In this document: piece after piece, positions 1-7,071 of the stretch
Position numbering within the stretch: the stretch's first letter is position 1
How the letters are laid out: each line of letters begins with the position of its first letter
Assembly (NCBI GenBank): GCA_000433095.1
Contig: HF991477.1
Location: forward strand, 1-12,308
DNA: 12,308 nucleotides
From: Clostridium sp. CAG:967
GTDB lineage: Bacteria; Cyanobacteriota; Vampirovibrionia; Gastranaerophilales; Gastranaerophilaceae
Reading direction: 5' to 3'
Translations under genes and position numbers: made by a program
Notes under the pieces: model-generated
The model's input: only the letters and a program-made list of their open reading frames with translations
Told to the model about the DNA's origin: nothing
Database searches by the model: none

Positions 1-39
1 AGTGTCTGTGTCTGTATCGGTATCAGTATCTGTGTCTGT
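1..39 (-). repeat. Thr-Asp dipeptide run in the adhesin
   Basis: Residues 935-947 read as alternating Thr and Asp, seven Thr and six Asp, directly after the sequence YYEP, and the run continues off the window edge. Codons vary (ACA/ACT/ACC with GAC/GAT), so the DNA is an imperfect hexamer repeat. It is probably a flexible acidic linker between the beta-rich passenger and a C-terminal region that lies outside the window. Confidence 0.8.
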
Positions 40-2841
40 AGGTTCGTAATAATTTCTTTCGTCTTCGTCTCTACCGATAGCTGTTACATCTTCAGGTTTT
101 ACCGGTCTTTTTGTGATTTCAACATCTTCACCTTCAATAGGATTTGTACTGTCATCAGGTTTTGTAAAGAAACCATCTTTACCTTGTGATGTATATTCAC
201 CGTCAATATATACGTTATCAGCGACTACATTAATTTTTCCGCCGTCTTGAACTCTTCCGTTAGTAACTTTAACAACTGAATCAGCAAGTAACGGATCTTT
301 TCTTGTACCTTTATTGATGTCTAAAGCTGTTAGATCAACTTTTTTAGGAGCAATATTTTCATTTGGTCCGAAATAATCTTCAGGTGTGTAAGGAACTTTT
401 CCTAAGTTTTCAATATTTAACTCAGCGCCACGTGTAACTAATTTGATATCATTAGCAGCCGTAATTTCCCTAATGTTTGTATTACCTGAGAATTCTGCAT
501 CAATATTGCCTTCTCTGGAAATCATTGTACAAATATTAGTTTGCGTATATTTATCATCTAAACCTTTAATATTTATATCATTAATTGCTAACAGATCCAT
601 TCCGCCATTTGCATCAGTTTGATTGAAGGTTAATTTTTTATCGGCAGTACCGATATTATCACTTGCTATCAATGAAATTGAAGTTCCTTCAACATTTGCT
701 ATAGAAGAATCTGATGCGGCATTAAGTAATGAGCCTGATTTATCGTTTTCATCATAATCCGCAAGAAGTATTACTCTGCCGTCAGCGTGAATTTTGTCAA
801 TATTCATGTCTGAACCACGGCTTGCCATATTTATTAATAAATTATCATTAGTATTTTTAGTGTCTTTTGTTTGTGCGTTAATTTTACCCGCAACATTTAC
901 GTTAACAGATTTTGTAAAATCTCTTGAATTAGGATCAACACCAGTGCAAACACCGTCTTCACAGTTTCCGACACCAAGTCCGATTGTTCCGTTTTGAACT
1001 TCTATGTTTAAGTTATTATCAGCTTTAATCAAATTAGCCTTTGTACCTGAATTTAATAAGCTTCCGTCTTTGATATTAATATTAACATCAGATGTTGAAG
1101 TTAAAAAATCTTTACCAGAAGTATGTCCGATAACAACGTTAGAATTTGTGTTATCTATGTTGATACCGTTGCCTTTAACAGAACCTTTAACAAGAATGCC
1201 GCCTTTTCCTGTATTATTTAAGTTTACTGCATTATCTTTATTTGTAACTTTTGCAGTATCAGCAATAATAATACCTTTAGAGCCTGTATTAGTCAAAGTT
1301 GCATCAGCAGAAGAATTTGTAATTGTTCCGTTAACAAGAAGTCCGTTTGAACCGCTGTTATCAAGAGTTAATTCTCCAATGTTGGTAATTGTTCCGTTTA
1401 CTGTTAAAGCATCAGCAGAGTTGTCAAACAATAATTTTCCGTTGTTACCAACAACACCGTTAATTGTTAACCCTTTTGAACCTTCGTTTGTAAATACAGA
1501 GTTGCCTTTATTAGTATAAGAGCCTGATACAAGCAGTTCACCACTACCTGTATTAGTAATATTTGATGTGCCTTGATTATTTACAGCACCTGCAATTACC
1601 AAACCGTCAGCTCCGCTGTTTGACATTGCAAGTTCACCAATATTTTCAATATTTCCTGTTGAAGAAATTGTTAAACCTGAACCGGTGTTCGTAATTGTTA
1701 ATTTGGGACCGTTGTTTGAAACAGTTCCGTTTACTAACAGTTCACCTGCACGGTTAGTGATTGAAGCATTTCCGTTTTTGTTAGAAACATTGCCGTCAAT
1801 TTGAATACCATCAGCACCTTCATTTGACACTAATAAAGTTCCGTTATTTGAAACATTACCTGTTGATGCAATTTTAATACCTGAACCTGTATTCAACAAT
1901 GACATGGTTCCATTGTTATTAGAAACAGTGCCTGAAATATTTATTGCTCCGTTTGAGTTTGTCAAAGTTGTGCTTCCGTTTCCGTTAGAAATACTTCCTG
2001 AAACAGAAATACCTTTAGAACCTGAATTTGTAATTTCAGTGTTACCTGCACCAAAATTTTTCATTGTGCCTGCAACATTCACACCACCGTTAGTACCGTA
2101 AGACGTGATTTTTATAGTTCCGCTATCATTTGCAAAAGAATTTCCGCTTACTGTATTATCAGCTTTTACTAACTGGTTAAACAATGCTTCAGCCTGAGCT
2201 TTTGAAATAAGTTTTGTAGCATCTTTTACACCTGCCATAACAGCAGCATTTTGGGAAATATTTACGTCTGCAGCTTTAATATCTACAAGATCTCTTGCTA
2301 AAACTTTACCGTCAATTTGAACAGTTCCGTTTCCTTGCCCCAGTCTTGATTCATAATCAGCAATTAATGAAGGGCGGCTTAAATCGCTTTTATACTTATC
2401 GTAGGAATCCTGATCGGGAGTTAAAACAGATAATGAGCCAACGTTTAATACGCCGCTTGCACCGACAATCATGCCGTTTGGCGAAATAAATACTGCATGA
2501 CCGTTTGTAAAATCACCATTTTTATTTACTGCATTTACAATACCTTGGATATTAATGGTATTGTCGACAAGGTTAACGAATTTGGATAAATCCTGACCTT
2601 GTAAATGAAATATCAAATTAGCAATATCACCTTCGCTAAGTTCAAAGTTCTGATATTTTCTGAAACCTATATCACCGGCGGGGTTTTTAGCAGTAGGTGT
2701 AATATCAAAAACACCATTGTTTCCGTTAACACCAGATATATTGGTTGCTAATACCTGCAAACAGAAAGATTGCTGCAAGAAGAAACAAAAGGTCAATAAC
2801 GAAGCTACGACTTTTCGTTTACCGGCTTTTATCTGAATCAT
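1..2841 (-). CDS. Filamentous adhesin, haemagglutination-activity/TPS-like N-terminus, LktA-like (3' end outside window)
   Basis: The reading frame runs without a stop from ATG at 2841 to the left edge, giving 947 codons; the C-terminus is missing. Residues 1-32 form a signal peptide (basic MIQIKAGKRK, hydrophobic core, cleavage near VLA/TN). Residues about 36-150 resemble the haemagglutination-activity/TPS domain of secreted filamentous adhesins, with the signature ISPNG (119-123) followed by GASGVLNVGSL. Residues 268-560 are a regular array of about 22-residue Asn/Gly/Thr-rich repeats, as expected of a right-handed beta-helix. Residues 561-900 continue as less regular beta-rich sequence, with a CEDGVC loop at 627-632. 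The window ends in a Thr-Asp run. The start is supported by GAAAGGAAG at 2856-2848, about 6 bases before the ATG. By family, such proteins are exported and sit on or leave the cell surface to bind host or other cells. The partner transporter or anchor is not visible here. Function is inferred from architecture; the ligand is unknown. Confidence 0.85.
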   Translation of the reverse strand, partial: MIQIKAGKRKVVASLLTFCFFLQQSFCLQVLATNISGVNGNNGVFDITPTAKNPAGDIGFRKYQNFELSEGDIANLIFHLQGQDLSKFVNLVDNTINIQGIVNAVNKNGDFTNGHAVFISPNGMIVGASGVLNVGSLSVLTPDQDSYDKYKSDLSRPSLIADYESRLGQGNGTVQIDGKVLARDLVDIKAADVNISQNAAVMAGVKDATKLISKAQAEALFNQLVKADNTVSGNSFANDSGTIKITSYGTNGGVNVAGTMKNFGAGNTEITNSGSKGISVSGSISNGNGSTTLTNSNGAINISGTVSNNNGTMSLLNTGSGIKIASTGNVSNNGTLLVSNEGADGIQIDGNVSNKNGNASITNRAGELLVNGTVSNNGPKLTITNTGSGLTISSTGNIENIGELAMSNSGADGLVIAGAVNNQGTSNITNTGSGELLVSGSYTNKGNSVFTNEGSKGLTINGVVGNNGKLLFDNSADALTVNGTITNIGELTLDNSGSNGLLVNGTITNSSADATLTNTGSKGIIIADTAKVTNKDNAVNLNNTGKGGILVKGSVKGNGINIDNTNSNVVIGHTSGKDFLTSTSDVNINIKDGSLLNSGTKANLIKADNNLNIEVQNGTIGLGVGNCEDGVCTGVDPNSRDFTKSVNVNVAGKINAQTKDTKNTNDNLLINMASRGSDMNIDKIHADGRVILLADYDENDKSGSLLNAASDSSIANVEGTSISLIASDNIGTADKKLTFNQTDANGGMDLLAINDINIKGLDDKYTQTNICTMISREGNIDAEFSGNTNIREITAANDIKLVTRGAELNIENLGKVPYTPEDYFGPNENIAPKKVDLTALDINKGTRKDPLLADSVVKVTNGRVQDGGKINVVADNVYIDGEYTSQGKDGFFTKPDDSTNPIEGEDVEITKRPVKPEDVTAIGRDEDERNYYEPTDTDTDTDTDTDT
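1162..2040 (-). repeat. Tandem beta-helix coding repeats in the adhesin (13 copies, 21-24 residues)
   Basis: Translated residues 268-560 divide into 13 consecutive units of 21-24 residues following a pattern like xLTNTGSxGLxVxGTVxNNG. Examples are TEITNSGSKGISVSGSISN, LLVSNEGADGIQIDGNVSN and LTLDNSGSNGLLVNGTITN. A degenerate fourteenth unit begins at NIDNTNS (residue 561). Each unit has two short beta strands separated by Asn/Gly turns, matching one coil of a right-handed parallel beta-helix. The DNA copies are diverged, so the conservation is at protein level; this argues for an old array under structural selection rather than a recent expansion. Confidence 0.85.
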
Positions 2842-3030
2842 GTTTTACTTCCTTTCAATTTTTCCCTAATTTATTAAGTGAATTATTTTTTTTATTTATT
2901 TGTCCAGCATGCAAATTTTACCAAGAGAGTAGTGAATTTTCTATTTTTTATTAATTTTTTTTAATAAATTTGCTTAAAGACACTAATTCATAAACATATA
3001 ATGTAGATGATAAATTTTTGTTGCTATTTT

Positions 3031-3060
3031 ATTAACAAATGTAAAGTCTTTGTTTGTCAA
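3031..3060 (-). promoter_or_regulatory. Candidate promoter of the adhesin gene
   Basis: On the minus strand a perfect -35 hexamer TTGACA (3060-3055) abuts the stop codon of the upstream flippase. It is followed by an 18-bp spacer and a 4-of-6 -10 match GTTAAT (3036-3031). Transcription would start near 3024, leaving a leader of about 180 bases before the adhesin ATG. The rest of the gap, 2842-3030, is very AT-rich. It includes an 8-bp A/T-only inverted repeat (arms 2947-2954 and 2961-2968) but no clear terminator or riboswitch. A second possible -10, TATCAT (3012-3007), lacks a good -35. The call rests on the hexamer match alone. Confidence 0.4.
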
Positions 3061-4515
3061 CTATTCGGGGCGCTTCAATATTGTACGGCTCAAGCCCCAG
3101 TAGCATATATAAAATATAATCATTAATGCAATCATTTCAAATAAAGCAGGCATGCTTACATACTTGTTAAATACTACATATAAAGCTGCGAAAGGAATAT
3201 ATGAAATAAGCATTCTCAAAATTGTAAGATTTGGAGAAATTAGTCTTAAGCCCGGTAAAACTATAATTACACTAAGCAAAAAGTACAAGAAGTTAGCACT
3301 TAATGTTGCAATACCGACACCTACCAAACCGTATTTAGGAATTAGTAAGATATTCAGAATTACACCCACAATTCCGGATGTTAACTTAATTATAAATTCA
3401 ATATAAGTTTTGTTTGCCAAATGATACTGTAATGTAGTGTAATCAGTTAATGCCATAAAGAAAGTTCCGAATGCAAAATACGGAATTAACTTGAAAGCTG
3501 TCAGAAATTTTTCGTTAGAAGAAAGCATCTGAACATAGTCAACCGAATACATTGATATAACAGTTATTACAGGCAGCGCTACAAGAATAAAATACCCCAC
3601 AAATCTTGAAATTAAAGGTCTTACATCTATTCTTTCTTCGTACATATTGATAATACGAGGAATTGCAGCTACTGTTATTATTGAAAATATAGTCATTAAA
3701 AGCGGCAGGGTTAACCCGTATGCCACACCGACAATACCCACTTCCGAAAAACCGTGGATACTGTTCATAATAAATTTATTACTCTGGTTAATAATCCAGG
3801 CACTTAAAGACGTTGCAGCTATAGGAATACCGTATTTTATAATAGGCAATACCGAATGCCACTCTATCTTTTGAAGTTTAAACCACGATAAAATATTACT
3901 CTGGTAAATTAACAGTAAATCAATTAATGATATCGAAATTCCCATCCCAAGAAGCAATGCAAGAGCTCCTAAATGGAAGAATTTTACAAAGAATATTGAT
4001 AAAAGTATTGTCAAAAACTGATTTATTATTGTAGACAGCGTAAACGACATTGATTTCAACTGTGCCCTTAAAAGCTGGAATAAAAGTGCTCTTACGGCAA
4101 CAGGAATTATTAGAAGCAAAATAGCTAAAAAGTATTTTGCAGGAATTTTAAAAAAGTCATAAAAATTTTCACGAAAAATAAATGCCACAAGAAACATTAG
4201 AAAAATATTTGTTACAAGCATTGTAACAAGTGTAGTTAAGTATTTAGGCATGTCCTGTGTCATCTGGTGTTGTTTAAAAAATCTCAGACCTGAAAGTCCG
4301 ATCCAGTCGGAAAAAATAATACATAAGAAAGACAGAAGCGCAATTGAAAGAGAATATAAACCATATTGCTCAGGCGATAACAGGCTTGTATAAACCGGTA
4401 CAATAATTGCGTTTCCAAGCATGCCGCAAATCTTTGAAGGAGAATACTTAATCATATCCCTGCAAATAGCCTTCAACTGTTCTTTTTCAACTTCTCTGTT
4501 TTCTATAAATTCCAT
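3061..4515 (-). CDS. Polysaccharide/oligosaccharide flippase, Wzx-like (MATE/MOP superfamily)
   Basis: This 484-residue protein is almost entirely hydrophobic, with roughly 12-14 predicted membrane segments, as usual for Wzx-type flippases. After a charged 24-residue cytoplasmic N-terminus comes the family-like opening KICGMLGNAIIVPVYTSLLS with EQYGLYSL (49-56). The central stretch NKFIMNSIHG with VGIVGVAYGL (246-268) and the late stretch LLIPKYGLVGVGIATLSAN (390-408) are typical of the polysaccharide biosynthesis (PST) family. Members move lipid-linked sugar units across the inner membrane. No glycosyltransferase, polymerase or ligase lies beside it, so the glycan is unknown. The start is supported by AGGAA at 4525-4521, 5 bases before the ATG, and by a promoter just upstream. 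It follows rimO by 43 bp and precedes the adhesin gene on the same strand. A MATE drug exporter is less likely given these motifs. Confidence 0.85.
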   Translation of the reverse strand: MEFIENREVEKEQLKAICRDMIKYSPSKICGMLGNAIIVPVYTSLLSPEQYGLYSLSIALLSFLCIIFSDWIGLSGLRFFKQHQMTQDMPKYLTTLVTMLVTNIFLMFLVAFIFRENFYDFFKIPAKYFLAILLLIIPVAVRALLFQLLRAQLKSMSFTLSTIINQFLTILLSIFFVKFFHLGALALLLGMGISISLIDLLLIYQSNILSWFKLQKIEWHSVLPIIKYGIPIAATSLSAWIINQSNKFIMNSIHGFSEVGIVGVAYGLTLPLLMTIFSIITVAAIPRIINMYEERIDVRPLISRFVGYFILVALPVITVISMYSVDYVQMLSSNEKFLTAFKLIPYFAFGTFFMALTDYTTLQYHLANKTYIEFIIKLTSGIVGVILNILLIPKYGLVGVGIATLSANFLYFLLSVIIVLPGLRLISPNLTILRMLISYIPFAALYVVFNKYVSMPALFEMIALMIIFYICYWGLSRTILKRPE

Positions 4516-4540
4516 TACTATTCCTAAAAATTTTAAAATT

Positions 4541-4549
4541 ATTATATCA
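4541..4549 (-). promoter_or_regulatory. Extended -10 promoter of the flippase gene
   Basis: The minus strand reads TGATATAAT at 4549-4541, an extended -10 with a perfect TATAAT. Upstream at 16-17 bp is only a weak -35 (TTTAAA/GTTTAA) lying within the end of rimO. Transcription would begin about 18 bases before the flippase ATG at 4515. This suggests the flippase can be transcribed separately from rimO. Confidence 0.55.
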
Positions 4550-4558
4550 TAACACGGG

Positions 4559-5863
4559 TTAATTTAAACTCCCATATAAATCGTATTCGTCAGCACGTTC
4601 AATCAGTACGTTTTCAATATCCCCGGGAACAACAGCTTTATCTGTTGTAGCATATACCATACCGTCAATTTCAGGTGCATCATGTTGAGATCGCATTAAA
4701 ACAATTCCGTCATCGGTATAACCTTCTACAATACAAGGTATTGTTTCACCTACATATTTTTCGTTTATTTCTCTTGAGATTTTTTGTTGTAATGACATAA
4801 GTTTTTTATGTCTTTGTTTTTTGATTTTTGCCGGAACCTGCTCAAGCATGGAATATGAAGCGGTATTTTTTTCTCTTGAATATTCAAAAACGCCCATTTT
4901 ATCGAATTTTGCACGCTTTACAAATTCATAAAGCTCATTAAACTGCTCATCAGTTTCGCCGGGATATCCGACAATAAATGCAGTTCTTATTGCTACATCA
5001 GGTATTTTGTTTCTGATCTTTTTAATCAATTCATCATAATCAAAAGCCGGTCTGCGCATAGCTTTAAGAATATCCACATTATAATGCTGCAATGGCAGAT
5101 CTATATATTTTACAACCTTATCAAGATTTGCAATAGCATCCATTAATTCTTCACTCATTTGTGAAGGATACGCATACATTATTCTAATCCATCCAAGACC
5201 TTCAATTTTGTTTAATTCCTTTAAAAGCTGCGGCAGTGCCTGTTTTCCGTACAAATCCAAACCATAACTTGTTGTGTCTTGGGCAATAAGCACTATTTCG
5301 GTTACACCTTTTTGAACAAGAGCTTTTGCTTCTTCAACAATATTTTCAATGGTTCTGGAATGATATTCACCACGAAGCTGCGGAATAATACAATATCCGC
5401 AATGATAATTACATCCGTCGGCAATTTTTATATATGAGCTTGCCCCAACAGTAATCTGTTGTCTTTCGATATTTTCAGGATAAATATATTCAGGCTTTTC
5501 AGATACTTTGGAAATATATTTTTGGTCGTGAGCCACTTTATCAACAACATCAACAATTTCTTTTATATCTGAAGTTCCTATCATTCCTGAAATTTCCGGA
5601 ATAGCTTTTTTAAGTTCACCTTTATACTTTTGAGGAAGGCACCCTGTTACAATAACTTTTTTGCCGTCTTGAACCATTTGCAAAATAGCTTGAACAGATT
5701 CTTTTTCCGCATCATGAATAAAAGAACAGGTATTAATTACTACAATTTCAGCATCATTTTCATCCAGAGTAACTTCATGTCCTTTTTGTGCAAGCAGTCC
5801 CAGCATCAACTCACTGTCTACCAGGTTTTTTGCACATCCGTGATTTAACAAAGCTATTTTCAT
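4559..5863 (-). CDS. rimO: Ribosomal protein S12 methylthiotransferase RimO
   Basis: This radical-SAM enzyme adds a methylthio group to the beta-carbon of a conserved aspartate of ribosomal protein S12, in the cytoplasm. At 434 residues it is of normal length for the family. The N-terminal UPF0004 domain has three cluster-binding cysteines, C10 (HGCAKNLVDSE), C46 (NTCSF) and C75 (TGCLP). The radical-SAM motif CxxxCxxC is C151, C155 and C158, followed by IIPQLRGEYHSR, which matches RimO rather than MiaB. The C-terminal TRAM domain (about 370-434) contains RSQHDAPEIDGMVYATT, another RimO hallmark. All six cluster cysteines are present, so it should be active. The start has GAGAGGT at 5875-5869, 5 bases before the ATG. 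It is divergent from the small HTH gene and is followed 43 bp later by the flippase. Confidence 0.95.
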   Translation of the reverse strand: MKIALLNHGCAKNLVDSELMLGLLAQKGHEVTLDENDAEIVVINTCSFIHDAEKESVQAILQMVQDGKKVIVTGCLPQKYKGELKKAIPEISGMIGTSDIKEIVDVVDKVAHDQKYISKVSEKPEYIYPENIERQQITVGASSYIKIADGCNYHCGYCIIPQLRGEYHSRTIENIVEEAKALVQKGVTEIVLIAQDTTSYGLDLYGKQALPQLLKELNKIEGLGWIRIMYAYPSQMSEELMDAIANLDKVVKYIDLPLQHYNVDILKAMRRPAFDYDELIKKIRNKIPDVAIRTAFIVGYPGETDEQFNELYEFVKRAKFDKMGVFEYSREKNTASYSMLEQVPAKIKKQRHKKLMSLQQKISREINEKYVGETIPCIVEGYTDDGIVLMRSQHDAPEIDGMVYATTDKAVVPGDIENVLIERADEYDLYGSLN

Positions 5864-5893
5864 ATTTTACCTCTCAAGTAATAATTTATGGCT

Positions 5894-5923
5894 ATATTAG
5901 CACAAATATAAAGATTTTTACAA
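5894..5923 (-). promoter_or_regulatory. Weak candidate promoter of rimO
   Basis: On the minus strand TTGTAA (5923-5918, 4 of 6) and TAATAT (5899-5894, 4 of 6) are separated by 18 bp. A TGC triplet precedes the -10 hexamer, giving an extended -10. It lies about 30 bases ahead of the rimO ATG. The match is weak in this AT-rich gap, so this is only a candidate. Confidence 0.3.
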
Positions 5924-5965
5924 GTAACCTCGTGGATGATAGCATTTGTCAGATTAAATAATTAA

Positions 5966-6001
5966 TTCATTATATGATGAATTATTTCATTATATATTGA
6001 A
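5966..6001. promoter_or_regulatory. Tandem operator-like palindromes upstream of the small HTH gene
   Basis: Two copies of a 16-bp site occur 20 bp apart: TTCATTATATGATGAA (5966-5981) and TTCATTATATATTGAA (5986-6001). They agree at 14 of 16 positions, and each is an imperfect palindrome with TTCA/TGAA half-sites. The first lies inside a longer inverted repeat (arms 5963-5970 and 5977-5984). The second overlaps the -35 box of the downstream gene, where bound protein would block RNA polymerase. The 20-bp spacing, about two helical turns, would place two bound dimers on one face of the DNA. The obvious candidate binder is the HTH-like protein encoded immediately downstream; this is inference. 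The sites also sit in the divergent gap ahead of rimO. Confidence 0.55.
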
Positions 6002-6025
6002 ATATCATGTCAAATATGTTATAAT
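5997..6025 (+). promoter_or_regulatory. Near-consensus promoter giving a probable leaderless transcript
   Basis: TTGAAA (5997-6002, 5 of 6 to consensus) is followed by a 17-bp spacer and a perfect TATAAT (6020-6025). A TG at 6017-6018 makes it an extended -10. The expected start of transcription, about 7 bases after the -10, falls at 6032-6033, the first base of the ATG of the HTH gene. No Shine-Dalgarno sequence lies before that ATG. Confidence 0.7.
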
Positions 6026-6032
6026 TTTTAAT

Positions 6033-6269
6033 ATGGCAAAAGAATTTAAACTCGAAACAAAAAACATTTGCTCACAGCTAAAGTTCCTTGCAAACCTTGA
6101 GGGGCTTAATATGACACTTTTAAAATATGCTGTTAACGAGCTGTTTGGCAAAGAAGACAGCATACGTAACCTGTATAACAAAATGAAACACAACAGGCTG
6201 AGAGTATCAGAACTGGCTGAAATAGCCGAAGTTCTTAACTATGAAATCATTTTACGCAAGAAACCTTAG
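6033..6269 (+). CDS. Small helix-turn-helix-like protein, probable autoregulator
   Basis: The protein has 78 residues and no enzyme motifs. It looks like four or five short helices followed by a C-terminal strand (EIILRKK). The segment NLYNKMKHNRLRVSELAEIAEVLNYEI (about 47-72) resembles the recognition-helix and following-helix part of compact Cro/C1 (XRE)-type DNA-binding proteins, which favour patterns such as NLxxKLxxGxLRxSELxEIAxxLxYEI. I recognise the pattern, not a named family. The frame extends upstream to a TTG at 5997, but that TTG is part of the -35 box, so ATG 6033 is the more credible start and the mRNA would be leaderless. Tandem palindromes just upstream suggest it represses itself. 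It is the only plus-strand gene, divergent from rimO, and its last 23 bases overlap the 3' end of the dehydrogenase. It could instead be a phage-type or toxin-antitoxin-type regulator, but no partner gene is visible. Confidence 0.7.
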   Translation: MAKEFKLETKNICSQLKFLANLEGLNMTLLKYAVNELFGKEDSIRNLYNKMKHNRLRVSELAEIAEVLNYEIILRKKP

Positions 6270-7071
6270 CTTTAATCCCGCATTTTACTAATTTATTAAT
6301 CCAATCTTGCGGAAGTTTGGATATAAATTGTGCAAATACAGCATCATTGCCTACAATATACGATGCTTTAGGGTTCTGCATACTATCAATTTTTACTATT
6401 AAATCAGTTACTTTATGTACGTCAAGCCCGTTCTTTTCATTCTTTTGTGCATTTGCAACCATATAACGCATTTCTTTATCATACTTTTCACAGTTTTTAA
6501 TTGAATTTTTATTAAGTTCAATTGATTTGCCCCATAAAGGTGTAGCAATTACTCCGGGCTTAACGGAAACCACTTTAACACCAGATTCAACTGCAAGAGA
6601 ATTGAACAAAATATCTAAAGCTCTTTTTGATGCACAGTAAGGAGCTACAAATGGAAACACCCCGAAACTTGCCATAGAGCTTATATTTATAACCTTACCG
6701 TTATTAAGCAGAGGCAACAGCTGCTGTGTTAAATCCAGATGTGAAAAAGTATTTATTTCAAACTGTTTTCTGATTTCGTTAACATCAAGTTTTTCCACAG
6801 CACCGGCAACAACACATCCTGCAACATTTATAATTGTATCAATTTTATCAGTTTGTGATTTTATATATGCTGCTGCTTTTGATATAGAATCTTTTTTCTC
6901 CATATCAATATAAAACGGTATTGCACCAAGCTTTTCTAACTCTTCAACATACTTTTCATTACGATACCCTGCAAAAACAGTATTATTTTTACAGAATTCT
7001 TTTACTAAAGCATTTCCAATTCCTGATGTTGAGCCTGTTATAACATAAGTTTTCTTCATATTTGCTACCAT
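6247..7071 (-). CDS. Short-chain dehydrogenase/reductase (SDR family), substrate unknown
   Basis: This is a cytosolic NAD(P)-dependent oxidoreductase of the classical SDR type, 274 residues, near the usual 250-280. The dinucleotide motif TGSTSGIG is at 12-19, and NVAG (82-85) replaces the common NNAG. The catalytic tetrad is complete: N107, S132 (INISS), Y145 and K149 (YCASK), followed by VKPGVIATPLW. The ATG at 7071 overlaps the TAA of the upstream pilC gene as TAATG, implying translational coupling; no clear Shine-Dalgarno is seen. An in-frame ATG at 7059 (MKKTYVITG) is an alternative start giving 270 residues. It is the last gene of the pilus operon, yet SDRs are not known pilus components, so it is best read as a co-transcribed passenger. 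The substrate cannot be told from sequence. Its 3' end overlaps the convergent HTH gene by 23 bp. Confidence 0.9.
   Translation of the reverse strand: MVANMKKTYVITGSTSGIGNALVKEFCKNNTVFAGYRNEKYVEELEKLGAIPFYIDMEKKDSISKAAAYIKSQTDKIDTIINVAGCVVAGAVEKLDVNEIRKQFEINTFSHLDLTQQLLPLLNNGKVINISSMASFGVFPFVAPYCASKRALDILFNSLAVESGVKVVSVKPGVIATPLWGKSIELNKNSIKNCEKYDKEMRYMVANAQKNEKNGLDVHKVTDLIVKIDSMQNPKASYIVGNDAVFAQFISKLPQDWINKLVKCGIKAKVSCVK

Noticed and set aside
1004..1519. 171-codon plus-strand open frame rich in Leu, Pro and Phe
   Set aside because: It is the antisense shadow of the adhesin beta-helix repeats, has no Shine-Dalgarno, and its composition follows the repeats on the other strand.
2947..2968. 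TTTATTAA/TTAATAAA inverted repeat as a terminator
   Set aside because: The arms contain only A and T, so the hairpin would be very weak; such repeats are expected by chance in this AT-rich gap.
5969..5994. TATAAT hexamers on the minus strand inside the tandem palindromes as rimO promoters
   Set aside because: Neither has an acceptable -35 at 16-19 bp; the nearby TTGACA (6013-6008) is only 13 bp from the nearer one.
5997..6032. TTG start giving a 90-residue HTH protein
   Set aside because: The TTG is the first half of a near-consensus -35 box, and the frame crosses the -10 box; ATG 6033 fits far better.
6299..6322. Hairpin ATCCAA/TTGGAT with inner CTT/AAG as a terminator for the HTH gene
   Set aside because: It has a mismatch, no run of T after it, and lies inside the SDR coding sequence.
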